Positions 50,263 to 63,315 of a stretch of DNA of 64,000 nucleotides are shown here, piece by piece; the stretch's first letter is position 1, and every line of letters starts with the position of its first letter. The translations under genes were made by a program, and so were the position numbers. The notes beneath the pieces were generated by a model. That model was not told the origin of the DNA. It saw only the letters and a program-made list of their open reading frames with translations, and searched no databases. The DNA is from Dipylidium caninum. Its lineage: Eukaryota > Platyhelminthes > Cestoda > Cyclophyllidea > Dipylidiidae. The DNA is taken from NCBI GenBank assembly GCA_017562135.1, contig QEYB01000255.1:124001-188000 (forward strand). Direction: 5' to 3'.

Positions 50263-51785
50263 TCTGAAATTAAAATTCGCAATTATGATTAACCGCTCTC
50301 GCACAAAAATATGGGGGTTGACATAGAATGACTGCCATTGGGAAATGACAATTTAAAAGTTGTCATTTGGAAACACGACACTCACAGTTCACCTGAAAGA
50401 ATTCTAGTGTGTATTTGACACTGGTGGTGAAGTTGTAAGATGGCTAAATCCTTGTTGAATAACCGTATTTCTGGCGCAAAATTTGGTGTTTTGCTCATTT
50501 TCGATGCACCCACTGTGTGAAAAGTGGAGGACTTTTTATTCGTTCTGCTGCCTCCCATGCGATAAGTCTATCTGTCAATCACGCAGCCTGGCTTGGTCTG
50601 TCCCAGGCCAACCAGCCAGCCCGCCCTCCCGCCCGCCCTTTCAGTCCACCACCAGCTTCGCAATTCGCGTCTGTTCAGCAGTAGCTCACTTCCGCTGACT
50701 GTCCATAAACGGGCCTGCTTTCTCCGCCCAGGCCGTCACAGGCGGACAGACAAGATATTCGTAGAGTCGTCGATTCTGCGAACTTTGGTCTCTGCCTCGC
50801 TCCCCGGCCAAATGCTGCCTCGACGGCTCCTCCGGGCATGTGCGATGCTGGTGTAACAAGACCTGTTCCTACGTCAGTTACACAAAAATGTGGCACACCA
50901 GGCTTTCAGGTTTAAGGCGAGCGGTACGGAAGCAGAGCCCCAAAAACACAGACGCGAGGCACTTTTGCAGTTGCGCACTAAATGCGGTCAGTCATAATGC
51001 GGTAGAAAGAACGAGGACGCAGAACGGATGCCAGGACTGCGTTTAAATGTCACCCCTCATGGAGACGGGCCTCCTCTGATTCACCTCGTACACACCGGAG
51101 AAACCCGATATGATCGAGGTGATATCGTGGGAAATCGTCTCGTGGAAGCAAATGCGCGAATTGCAAAAACCACAGGACCACCGACAAACCGGTCTGCCTC
51201 TGTGCGAAGACGAGGGAATTTCTTATGGATGCGTTAAAAAGACGAGACGGGGAGACAATGTGTTTGCTTAATGCAGGAGACGTCAACAAAACTTTACTAC
51301 AGTGAAACGAGCCGATTCCTCGGCAAAAATGTGACAAGGGGAAAAATAGATGTCCTTTGTGAAGTTTCTCCTCGTGTTACCTCCGTGTGCGATGCTCTCA
51401 ACCTGCGACCAAATAATTTCACCGATTACCTGCACATATCGAAGCCATCTTAACCGTCTCTCAAGGGCTCCGGCAACCTAATTAAACCGACATGAGCCGC
51501 CCTTAGAAGTCACTCGGGCAAAGCCAACTTGCGCACTGGCGACAGCTGCTGCAGTCCTTCCATCAGTGGCAGGCGGTGAGACCTCGCCGAGCTAATTATT
51601 ACTTATGGAAAAAGGTCCTCTCAGTGGGCACACTTCAAGCCCGGGGAAGTGTGGTGTTCAGCAAGGATGGACAACTTTAGAGCGGCAAGTGGGCCAGACA
51701 CCGTTATGCATAGGAGATTCTTTTCCGAAAAGCCCTAAAATCCAACTTATGTGTGATTAAATCGTGGGGGTTTCATGCCACGTAG

Positions 51786-51813
51786 GGGGGCGGGCGGGGT
51801 GGGGGGGTGGGGC
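51786..51813 (+). repeat. G-rich tract with G-quadruplex potential
   Basis: Five consecutive G runs (6, 3, 4, 7 and 4 G) separated by one or two bases on the plus strand satisfy the G3+N1-7 pattern. Confidence 0.7.
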
Positions 51814-53310
51814 GCGAGGAGAGGACTTCTGCCGTGGTGTCGTGGTCACGAATGAAATAACTCTATGCATCTCATTAACTGAAACAGTTGTTGTTCCCCC
51901 GATGTGCCGATTAACCTAAGGCCCAAATGGGCATTTGGGAGGGGTAATTGGCCCGGAGCATTTATCAAATTCCTGTCGAAAAGCGTGTGACTCAGACGGG
52001 AAAATAATAGATGTCTTTTGTCGCGATGCTGATTCTTCTGACACAAAACAACAACTGAGGGCTGAGCATGGTGAGCACCCCGGTCGTTAGCGCCGTTGCA
52101 AACCCCCACGGACGTGGCAGTCCTCGCGACGTCCGACTCTATCCGTCTTGCAGCCCATCCAGCTTTGCAGATCCTCCTTACCATACTTTTGGCACGAATA
52201 TCGGCGTAATTCACGCCCCCTCAAATCGGTCAAGGAGAAGGTAGATTAGATGAGGAAAAGTGCGCTGTCCGGACTGACAACGCGGAAGTGTGCCCAACGT
52301 GAAGAGGGGAGGAGTTGAGCGGTAGGAACATTCGTCCATCCGTTCATTCACCCGCTTTTATTCCTCAGAAGAGGGATTTTAGTAATGCGAGAGGTGCAGA
52401 GCACAGGCTGCATTACAATGCGGGAGGAAAGAAACTCCACCATTCACCCGGAAGAAAGCGGAGTGCTGCTACCACACTGGGCGGTTGGAGACAGCTGGTA
52501 ACATGGCAAACCACATGATTGTTAAATGCCCTCAGTGATGCATTCATGGCAAACGAAGAGGTCAAAGGAGAGTAAAAAGCGGCAAAGACTGTGTTGGCGT
52601 TCGCCGAGTCGGTTCTTCTGCAAGATGAACTGCTGCTCAATTCGAACTAAGTGAGACAGGGTTCCCGCTCTCTTCCATCATCAGATGGGCCTTTATCGTG
52701 TGCGACCGAGTGAAGTACCTCACCCTAGAGCAATCAGGGAAGCAGACTAAACTGTGTCCGACACTGCACTCATGCAGCGATGAAAGGGGTAGGAGGGAAG
52801 TGCCGAAGCAAAAATTACCCTACGCCTTGCATTTATTAAGTGCGCTGTTCTGACTTGAATGCACCCTAATCCGTACTCAAGTGGAACATGTTTTGCACAA
52901 AATTTCCACAAGCGTTCAAGCTAATTGTGCCGTGTTTAATTTCCACTCCATCTTGTCTCACCTAGTCCATGAACTGCCCACAATTAGACTAAAAGTCCTT
53001 CTCCCTCCCTGATAGCTTCCTGGGAAAACGCGAGCATTGCTTTCTTTAAGTGATATGATTATAATAAATAAATCCGTTTTAATACAAAATAAAAATAATG
53101 TGTGTGTGGAATCTCTGAAACCATAATAAACACGACATCCCCAGGTGTGCCATTAAAAGCATAATTAAAACATGCAAAATACCTCGGAGTTAGAAGTTGT
53201 TAGAGTTCCACGAGAATCGTGCCGACAAGTTCACTTCGAGAAGACGTTCTAGGAAAAGGTGAAGTCCGTCTTTATGGGTTTGCGTTCCAAGGCATGCAAC
53301 CGAAACCTCC

Positions 53311-53425
53311 AGCCCAGTTCGCATCCTGATTGGCCGACGCGAGGCGCGCGCTGCGACACGACCGCACGCCCGCGCGCGTAGCGCCGCACCACGGCGGATG
53401 CCACGCCACCACGGAGGTGCTTCCT
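53311..53425. promoter_or_regulatory. CpG-dense island with a CCAAT-type box, possible promoter
   Basis: A roughly 115-bp block is packed with CG dinucleotides (for example GACGCGAGGCGCGCGCTGCG) and is far more GC-rich than its flanks. GATTGGC (inverted CCAAT box) lies at its left edge. Such a block can mark a transcription start, but no adjacent gene could be identified on either side. Confidence 0.3.
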
Positions 53426-56400
53426 CTGCTCATCGCAGTGGGGGTGGATAAGAGACATGTTTAAGTGTTGGAAACAAATTATTCCTCAGGCAGAGAAGGG
53501 GGAGGCAAACTGGACGCAAAAGTGGCTCAAGATGATTATTATTGGGTTCCAAAAGCTGACAATATGCCCAAAGTATCACTTTGGACAGACTTACCACCAG
53601 TGCAAATCGTGATCCCCTGGCAGACATAGGGGAAAGAGGATGTGTATGCATGCTGAGAGTAGTACCGTAAAGCCTGTTAGGGACGAGGCGAATGTGGCGA
53701 TCATAGGCAGAAATCGGTCTGCGTTCGTGAGATTTCCCACAAAAGGGGATGACGCCAATCCCTTGAAAGGTCTCCAATCTGTCGGTTTCGATAATGTCAA
53801 GCGAAATATTAATGTCGTAGACATGATGGTCATCATGTCTGAATAGCGCCAACAAGAACGCTAGGACGTCCTTGTGTGCTGATAAATCAAAAATTATCTC
53901 AATACCTTACCCTATACATTCTTGCTATCCGATTTCGTTTCCTCCATGTTCATTCAGATGCGAGGATTTCATCACAACGTACTCATGTCCGGTTTTTTAA
54001 CCAAATAAATTTTCCTTTAATCAATTAGTCTTAGGCACGAGGTCAACTGAACGACATAATTTTAAATACTAACACTTTTAACATATCACCTCGGAGAGGG
54101 CACCATTGCATCGCAAGCTGTCCTGTCTTGTTTGGCTGATTCTCCAACTATCGCGTCCCCTATCTCCAACACCGTGTACTTTGCGTAGCGGAATGGCCTG
54201 GGGGCTGTGCCCACTACCCTCGGGCCAGTGGATTCATTATCAATGAACTTTCCCACAATAATAAATTATTAGGAATTTAAGGAGCATCAGAGACCCCGAC
54301 GTGGTACCCGTTTGAAATAATGGCGGGCACGGTGGGAAAAACCTGGCATATTTGACTGAATTGGCCGCAGTTCACTGTAGAAGAGTGCAATCACAGCATT
54401 CGCTTCTGATAAGTCGACCAGTTCCTCTCTTCCCATCCGCCCTTAAGGAGTCAGCACTTGAGTTCAGTGAGTGGCAAGAGACCCCACAGTGTGCAATATG
54501 GCGCCATTCTTGGCTGTGGAGGCTTCCGGGGTAGAACTTACTAGAGGCGGCATGAAAGAATTAATTGGACCATTGAACGATTTATTTTCGAATAGAGTAG
54601 CCTTTGAAGAGCCCATGGCATTCGGAGACACAGCCTTAAGGATGCTGACCCGAATGGTGGTCGTCCACCCTGTTCTGCTTCCACTTCACTATCAAACCAG
54701 TTGCTTTAGGGTACAACTGTATAGTTACGCGAGTTGACAGCACAGAAGTCTTTCGAAGGCAGAACTGACAAAGTAATGCCCTGTTAATCGTCTTGATGTC
54801 CACGAATTTACCATCTCCTTACACCCTACACTTATGCTCGGGGACATGACCTGTTGGACGTTCCTGTCGACCGCCAGTCCCCCTTCCCATTAAGGACAAA
54901 CTTTCTACCCCACTGGCGCGGTTAATTTCCACTTGCGAGATGTCTCATTTCATTAAAAGCCAACATAAATCATAAGTGAAATTGGTGATTTTCGGTAAAT
55001 CGGACTGACCTGAATTGAATATTTCCATCTGGTTTTAGATGCTTACTAAGGAAAGAACAAATTATAATCGGAGTGGAAATAAATTTCTATGATGTTTAAA
55101 AATAATGTCCGAATTCGCTTTTTATATTAGCGCGCCAGGAGAATGCAGGTTCTTTCTCAGCGTCCGTCCTCGTCGCCTTCCTACGTGTTCCTGCTATATC
55201 TGCCGTCTCCTCCTGCAATCAATCATAAAATTATCTTAAGTCTTGTCTTACAGGCATAACCCTGCTCTCCTGCCTGACACTACCCTCTCCTCCCCCCCCC
55301 TCTCCCACATTTGGTCGGGCAGGTCGTTCTTCCATTCATCCGACAAGTTGTCCTGACTACTACCGCGAATTACGGTTGCTCTTCGCGCGGCTGCTTCGGC
55401 GAGAAAGGAAGCAAGACTTGTTATTTTCACTTTACGACTAGCAATTGAGTCTAATCTACCAGATTAATTGTAGGCAGTAAAATGGCAGCAAGTTGTTGAT
55501 TTAAGACAACACTTCGAGGCAAAACAGTGAACTGTAAAATTCCACTAGTTTCGAGTCATCCATATAGTGCCCAGAAGAGTCTCGACAGCTATTCCATTTC
55601 TGAGTTACGGTTTGTTCCCCACTGCTCCTCGTCGCGCTTCACTCAATATGTGCAAGAACTATTTCAAATTGTCCACACATGGTCATTCAGCCACGTCTGT
55701 AACCATGCTAGCAACACTCACCGCTGCGTCTCTCCCGCCTTGCTGCTGGGTCGCCAAACTAGTGTGGCCTGTGCGCAGATAGAGTCACCTCCGTCGTCTT
55801 AAAACGGCCCCCCTCGGTCGGCTTCTCTATTCCTCCAAGGCCTGTGATGTCTCGCGGCCACTATTGAGCCGCTCTGCGTGCGCTTTCCGCCGCTAGCGTT
55901 CGCGCCCCGGCCCGACAACCGCCCCGGCAATGGATGGAGCAAGCGCACTCGCTTCCCGCAGACTAAGAGATGACGACTTCGTGAGAGCTGGCACAACACG
56001 TGTGACGCGCCCTAAATCCTCGAGGCAGTAAAAACCGCCTGCTTTAAGTGATACACAAATCCCGTTTAGACATGCCCATCTGAGGGTTGTTGGTGCGTGG
56101 GAGAGGGAACCGAGGGATGCACCTACATATGCATGCACAGAGGCGCAGAACCGAGGGGAGATGGACAATTCAGGGAACTGACAAACAGCAACATCGATCA
56201 GCCCGTTGAAAGATGCACACCAAATGTTGTTCCATGCAATTTTCCGTCAACTGAGGCAAATGTCACCGAGCTTCTGTAAGTACAGGGTGATATCTAACAT
56301 TCCTATCTTCTATGCCGCCGCTAGCTGCCGAGGCATCTGACTTGCGGCGCAGAAATGGGGACAAAACCGGTGGACCGCTTTCTCAATGCAAAATGATGCC

Positions 56401-59400
56401 CATTCGAGGTTACCGCTTAGCAAAACAGCGGGCTGAAATTAATTGAAGGTTCCCCACAAAGCCGACTTATTTAAGTTTTCGCCAATCTTAATGAGACCCG
56501 TCGGTGCAAGTCTGGATATAAGAAAGCGCATATTAGAGGTAGACTTGTTAGGGGATTAGGGAGTACCTCGTTCCAAACTTTCAGCCTAGCCCAATGAAAA
56601 AGACTCCCTTCTAATGGAAGGGTAGCAAGAAGTGGTGAACGATGAGGACTTCTTATATGAATAGAAGTGTTTGCACATGGAAACGAGAAGTGAATTTAAT
56701 GTTTCTAAAGGTAGGAGATTGAAGTGAGACTAGGAATGAAGCGAAATGCCTCTGTTTGAGGAAGAAATGATAAATATGGGGACAATTTTTGAGATGCTGA
56801 GAAGTGAGCCGTATGGGAGTAGTTGTCTAATAAGTTTGCCGAAATGTGCGCCGGGCTCTAGGACAGCATCACCAACATGTTAAACGCGGTGTCTTGGCGA
56901 GCCGGTTAGCTCTGGGGACCGAAACGCCCCCAATGTCGGAGGAGGGCAGTAAATTACCCGGGGACCAAACTAGCAGCAGCATATTGTCGTAAGTCGCCGC
57001 TGAAATGACATATTATTATTGGATGGAGTTATAATTTTACCCACGGCCGAGAGAACATCAATTTGCACTGTCTCGTCTGAAAGGTTCTCGTTCTATACAT
57101 CATCTGCCGAGGTCCTAACACCACTTCCACAGTACGTCTCCCACTCAAAATAGCCTATCATTTATTAAACGCAGTCGAGTTCAACAGGATTGGAAAATGA
57201 TGCTTCTTTAAACAGCAGCAGCCGCAATTTCTCCACCGACATGAGATCCTACGTAGGCACTTTTCGTGTCAGCCCCAAGCCGCGTCAGCACTGCATTATT
57301 CCTTCCCTCAGTGCCTCGACAAAAGCGTTTGCCTGAACCATGGACGAAGAAAATCGCCAGGAAACTCACCTGTCTACCTCTCTGGGCTGACATTGTCCGA
57401 ATGTGATGGGTGAAAGCAGATGTCTGCTATCACTTTATTCCAATCCTCTTCACTTCATCACCTCATGGTATGCACATCATCTTCGCATTTCACTCGTGGG
57501 ATTGAGTTTGTCCTGGCCACCTAACCACTTGGGCTGGCCTTTCGGTCAACAACAAAACTGTGAAATCTATTCCTTACTGAATTACACATCGACCTACTAT
57601 CACCACTACTATGAAAGTGGGATTGTTTCTTGTGCAAAGACCATTCAAAATGCCTTGCAACAGCCTGCCCGAAAGCTGATTTGGTGTCCCACGAATACCG
57701 GCGTCTACTTAACGTCCCTCCTCCCAACGAGCACTCGCAACTGATGCACCTCATTGACAGTGATTCCCATCTCACTCCTTCATTTGCTCACCCTCCTTCC
57801 TTTTTCCTCCCCTTTTTTTTTTTCTTTTTGTTTTAAATCCAGTGCTAACTGTCTCTTTGATACCATCAGCACCTGCGTGAGTTAGTCTATTTGGCCGCCG
57901 TTGGCTTCATGGGCTATGCGGTCAACTGATTTCCTCCGGTTGTTCATTGTCGCTGTAAATTGGTAGGTGCAAAAGAGGGGGCTGATACCTTTGTCAATTC
58001 ATTTACGTTCCGGCCAAGTTTTGGACCTTCTTAACGTCTCTCCGTGCACGGTGTAATGTGGTGTGTTGAAGTGTGGACCAGTCGTGGTTTATTATTTCCA
58101 TAAACCCTCCACATCAGTGGTGTCGAAATAAGGCGGGAGGACAAGAGTGAATTGCATGTGACTGTCCCATTGTTGATCCTTTTTCATGCCTGCCATCCTC
58201 GTGTTTACGTATTCTCACGGCATCGAATCGTGCACTGTCTGACTGCTTTGCGCCTATCCACTCAACCGACCTCACCACAGATGCGACCTTACCCGAGGAG
58301 TTTGTCCATGTGGACGAGGACGTGAACGGGGCCATTCAACCGCCTCGTTAAATGCTTATGGATGCTTTAAAGCCTACTAAATCGCTTGTCAACGCAGTGT
58401 AATGGCTTGCCTGCATCTGCCGATTTCTATCAAAGGGGATTCATTCCCATAGATTCCGGTCCAGCCCACATACTTATTGCTCATCCGCCTTGCCGCATAC
58501 TTCAGCATCGTAAACGTTAGGACTATTACCGATTGTACGTTTAAAAGTGGGCAGACGTGGCAAAGCACTGAGAAATGACCATATGAAAAAAGTGGTAGAC
58601 GTGTTCAATTAATGATAATTTCTATTCTGATAAGCATGGGGAAACTAGGCGATCATGCGACCACCCGCCCACCCTGGAACGAACGAGAGGGATGCAAAGT
58701 ACGGGCCAAAGTCGCAGTGACTCCAAAGCCTAAGTATTTTATACTTCAGGTAGTTCTACAAGTACTTTGGCCGTTGAGGCGGTTTGAAGGACCGGTGTCC
58801 ACGCAGATGGCCTTAAAGCCTGGTTTTAGGAATGCTCCTATCGTGTCAGTGTGTTCAGTTTAGCAGCGTTCGTTTCGCCTTCACTACGCTCTCATCTACT
58901 TAAGTGGGAAATCAGACGGTGCATTCATGGTTCGACAGTGACGCCTCAAGGAGACACACTTTACCCATCTTTTCACTCAATGCTTCTAGCTAACACGTCC
59001 TCCTCACTTTGCAACACGACCTCGGTTGTTTACTTGGTCGGGTCATCCGAGCCACCTTGGAATGGATCGTACTGTCATCCCCAGCATTCATGCTTACTTC
59101 AGTCAAAAAAGTCATCATCGTCATTCAAAATCCTCCCATTTGGCAGGGCACCTCCAGCCAACAGATGGTGACGCAATAAAGATGTGGCGTTGACCAGGGA
59201 AAGGCAGGCAATTTCATGCTGCAGATGTAAATGAAATAGGCACTCACCGAGTGCAATGTCAATGTAAGTTGGCTTTGTTTCAGGAGTGGGGCAGTGAAGT
59301 AGCGGATCAAAACGCCCACTCTCACATAATGTGAAGGTTACACACCGGACAACATGAAGGAGTTAATTTATGCACCTGCTAATATGCGAGCGTGCGGACG

Positions 59401-59460
59401 GACACCCAAATATATTTATGGGTCCTCGTCAAAGTTCAGTTCCAACTCTTCTCACACTCA

Positions 59461-59497
59461 GACACACGCGCATACACACACAGAGAGAGAGAGACAC
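59461..59497. repeat. compound (CA)n(GA)n microsatellite
   Basis: ACACACGCGCATACACACACA followed by GAGAGAGAGAGA and ACACGTGTG; a simple-sequence repeat in non-coding DNA. Confidence 0.8.
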
Positions 59498-60835
59498 GTG
59501 TGGGTGTACCCACCTGTTGGTGAAACGTTTCGAGAGGGCACCAGATGCAGCCAAGATTTATGCACGCTAAAACATGGGAAAAATAATCTATGGTCCACGT
59601 AAGGCTCCTGTTGTCTTTGTATTCCTGCTCCGCAGCACCTTCTTTTTACTAAATTCCAACTGTGGGTGTATGTGAGACAACCCAATCAACGTGAGCCCCC
59701 ACCGCTTCAGATTGAACGATTCCAATGGCAGATTAGGTTCAGACTTAAAGTGATTCCCATTCTATTACCGAGAGAAGTAGATAGGACGAGGAAGAGTGTA
59801 CAACGAGTAAGTCACGTTAGTCGAGTGTGGTGATCATCGCTACACATTCTGCCAAAATTAACTATTCCTACTGATGCTACGAGGTGCTGCGGGCATCTCT
59901 TATTTTGAGAAAAAACGGGTAAGGTGAAGGGAGCTCTGCTTACGCCGTGGTTTCTAGGGTAGGTTAATGAGGGCACCAATTTTACTTACCCAGAGCCTCC
60001 ACTGCAGACAACCAATAGAACTTACCGAGGTACGAACAAGTTTTTAAACCAGCCGGATATGCTAACTTTTCTGCTAAAAGGTAATGACACACACAGCCAG
60101 ACCCGGGCACTCAAGGTATCACTGGTCAATGACGATTTGTTCTAACCCCATTGTCCTAGTTTATAAGGACTAGCTGGAATTAGCTGGAAGGAACTAGTCA
60201 GAAATCCGTACCCATCCAGTCTAGGACTACCAGAATCGCATTAGGTGAGAAAAGTCAGATGCTCTCATGTAGCATCCACCACAGTCGGAGGCGGAGGTGG
60301 TATGGGCTGTCGGACTGTCCCCTTCCCACCCAACGGTAGGCAACGCATAAATTCATCGTCCATTGCAGACATCGAACAGGACGTAAAGAAAATCTTCATA
60401 AAGGAACTCAACGATGTATGACGTGATGAAAAATATAATAGACGACTATTTGGTCAATCAACCACATAACAAAAGTAGGAGGAACCTTACCATAATTTAA
60501 GACGTTTTGGCACCGTCTCTGAGAGAGAATGGGTCAGTCATAATGTTAAGAACAGCGCACTCTACTGCCTCTAAATTACAACAGCAACAACCGCGACGGC
60601 TCGTGCCGTTAAGTGAGGATATCGCGATGGTCAAATTAACCTAATGTCCCCAGTTAAATGTGGAGCACTTTAATTCTTCAGGACACATCACCTCGGAGCG
60701 GTGTGAGGAAGAGCTTTTGTTCTCATCTATCGCAGTACATTAATTCTCGAACCAAATGCCGATAAGAAAACAACAAGGCAGAAATCAGTGTCAGATGGTA
60801 AATAAATCAAAGAATAAAATCTTTATAATGTTTAG

Positions 60836-61117
60836 TTGAGACTAAGTATCCCTCATAATGCTTACTGCACAATTATCCCTAAGGCCGTAAAAAACCCAAA
60901 ATATCAAGAAAATAGATGCGGTTTTGTAAAAGTGAAGGATATGAAGCGTGCAACTTTGGGGGACACAGTGTTAAATCCACAAATTGAGTTGGAATTAACA
61001 TATCCAATGACCCATCAAGAGATCAATGTGATAAGGCATACCCGGGAAAATTGTGATTTTCATATGCGAAAGTGCGAACCAAAATTTTCCTCTCTAAATT
61101 TATTCCACAAAATGTAA
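60836..61117 (+). pseudogene. isolated coding-like frame, function unknown
   Basis: A 93-codon frame in AT-rich DNA with balanced composition (KDMKRATLGDTVLNPQIELE, then YPMTHQEINVIRHTRENCDF). The phrase around RATLGDTV faintly resembles a loop in LepA/GUF1-type GTPases, but the surrounding sequence does not follow that family, so no identity is claimed. There is no ATG in a good position (the frame opens from a non-ATG codon) and no partner exon. It may be a gene fragment or chance. Confidence 0.15.
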
Positions 61118-61667
61118 CTGACAAAGCATCAAACAACCTCTAAACCTTATCCGAAAATATATGCTTTACCGCTGCCTAAATAGATGCCTGGGATATAATA
61201 TTTTGCTCTCACTTTGATCCTCCCAGAAATGAAAGGAGTACAAAAGGTTAGAACTTAGGAAATGCCAAAATCGCACCACAGAGCCGACCACATTACAAGC
61301 TGGAGCGTATGAAGTATGCACCGCGTAAAACTCAGTTGTTACATCGAAAGACTGGCTTTCAATACACCTGAATGGATTTGTTGTTTGCTCTTTATTTAAA
61401 TTTCAATGAAGTAAAGTAGTTAAAATAGAAAGATTTAGGGTTGTACCAGAACACATGCACAAACATGAGCGCTGAAAGTACTAAGAAAATAGATATTTAT
61501 TTTAGCATGAGTTTAAGCTTATTAACTTCTGTCAAGTCTACTGTTGATGCACAAATAATAGTCCCACACTTTCCCTGGGCATCATTTAAATAGGCAAAAT
61601 CGGGTGAGGCAACTATAACCACAAAAAAGGGTTTAAACTAATAGCAATGAGATTCACCTATGCAGCA

Positions 61668-61673
61668 TTTATT
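61668..61673 (-). promoter_or_regulatory. possible poly(A) signal of CFAP299
   Basis: AATAAA on the minus strand about 245 nt after the CFAP299 stop codon. It is one of several AT-rich hexamers nearby, so the assignment is tentative. Confidence 0.3.
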
Positions 61674-61916
61674 GGGAGCATCATTTACGAGTAGTGATTA
61701 AACGAAGGTGATATGTCATATTTTGAGTTATGCGCTAAAATTGTAATTGATGTAACTTTTATGAGCACAGATGCACAACCGCTCATTATAATGGAGCATG
61801 CAAAAGGATTACTTTGTTGTCAAAGTCATCACCAAGTGTTACTAAACGCCTTTAAGTAATAACGTTTGCAGAATTGGGAAAAATAAAGGTGCGTTTAATC
61901 ACTCGTACGAAGGTAT

Positions 61917-63315
61917 TCAGGTTTTCCTTCTTGTAATATGATCGTATAATATAAACTGCTTATATTCCGTAGTATACACTGTAGTTCGTGTCGTGTTGTC
62001 ACCGGCACTTGTTGACTAAAATTGTGTAAATAACTTTGCTAGTAGCACAATTACAAAAAGCACATCGAATTAAGAGGTTAGTAAACAGACAAAGGCTAAA
62101 AAAATCAGGACCGCTATTTTTATATATTCATGAAGGTAGTCAGAATAATCGTGACTTCTAGTGCAAATAAATTAACATGCTCAAATAATATACTTACCCA
62201 TGGTTCGATGATAACAAGTTTTCTATCTCTTTTATTTTTGAAAAGTAAACCACTAGGGTTGTCAGCAATGACAATATAATTTGGCGTCGAATTCGACGAA
62301 ATATGTTGAGACTCCCAATTATAAAAACTTGGTAGTATTCATTATTTACTTCTATTATTTACCTCAAATCTCCAACACGCGGTAACAGTTTCTTTTTGCC
62401 AGAAAAGTAAGGAACAAAGTCCTCAGTCTTTAGCCGATGTGCATAGTCAATATAACCAGAAATTTCTTGGCCCTTTGGGTTAGTATCACGAATGAAAATA
62501 ATCGTCTAGTTTCGAAAAATCAATCAAGACTCAACATACTGACAAGTTTCCCCGTCTGTTTGACTCCTCTCTAGCAGCTAAGGCAATCATGCCGAGTTCA
62601 GTTAAAATAATTCCTTCGTGATCTAGAGCCCTAAAACGCAAAATAAAATTACTACGATAATTCGTTCACATAGCACGAAAAATCAAGCATAGTCACAGTA
62701 TCTAGTCGAGAATCTTACACTTCACCACGATTTCAGGTAAGCCACTAAGCAAAATTAAAAATAGAATAAAAATTTAACAACGTGAAATCAGCATGTCGAT
62801 GCTTTAAGTGGCCCAGAAATTAATTTATACAGTGTCGATTAGGAAACATCTTAAAAAAACACGTACTTTCGCAATCGCACTTCGAGAAAGTCGTTAACTT
62901 ATTAAAAAGTATTTACAAGACAGCAAAATTGTGCTCTACATATAAGGCTCACCATCGCTCAGGCAATTTGATTAAGACTAAAAAATGCTCGCATAAATAG
63001 AAAACGATATCTGCTGCAAAATGTAATGCGGGCAATAGGGTCATATGAAGAGTAATAGTCAAACGTCCTTAAGAAAGGGCTCACTTTTTAGCTACTTTTC
63101 TTTTTTCTGCCTGAATAGCTAGTTCTTCCTTCTTCTTTATAAATTCTTCGCGCTTTATAATCTCGCAAGTGCCGCGGTAACCCAATTCAACTAATTCTCT
63201 CGCGAGGTGCTCATCCTGTGCCTTTACGAAAAGTGCTTGTTGGCTACCTCCAAATAAAAGAGGTCTGTTTCCGTTATTTGGGAATCAAGAAAATCTTCAT
63301 AACTTTCATAATCCT
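61917..63315 (-). CDS. CFAP299: cilia- and flagella-associated protein 299 (C4orf22 family), 5' end unresolved
   Basis: Six exons: 63248-63315, 63085-63215, 62540-62630, 62363-62505, 62198-62327 and 61917-62015; all phases agree, giving about 220 residues of the family. Conserved blocks appear in order: [18 protein letters not shown], then [20 protein letters not shown], the [13 protein letters not shown] segment, [66 protein letters not shown] and the C-terminal [11 protein letters not shown]. The family is found in ciliated eukaryotes and is linked to axonemes and sperm flagella. Introns of 32, 34 and 35 nt lie beside ones of 454 and 182 nt; the 35-nt intron ends in AAG. The most upstream exon starts in phase 1 after a CAG acceptor, so at least one exon with the start codon lies above 63315, possibly beyond the window. 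Confidence 0.93.

Larger units (their letters stand above)
50263..61665. other. gene-poor stretch of about 11 kb
   Basis: No conserved protein or RNA gene was identified. Composition shifts repeatedly: CpG-rich patches at about 53311-53425 and 55830-55930, a G-rich tract at 51786-51813, a C run at 55292-55300, a T run near 57808-57836 and a CA/GA microsatellite at 59461-59497. The larger frames (51846-52214, 53430-53855, 57403-57744) are matched by open frames on the opposite strand or other phases and carry no motif. A frame at 60836-61117 is listed separately. The region may hold Frizzled regulatory DNA and non-coding first exons. Confidence 0.45.

Noticed and set aside
53430..53855. 141-codon minus frame overlapped by 81-codon minus and 68-codon plus frames
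   Set aside because: Three competing frames over the same bases and no recognisable family; looks like chance openness beside the CpG-rich block.
60930..60990. Possible LepA/GUF1 similarity around RATLGDTV
   Set aside because: Only a short loop-like phrase matches; neighbouring family landmarks are absent.
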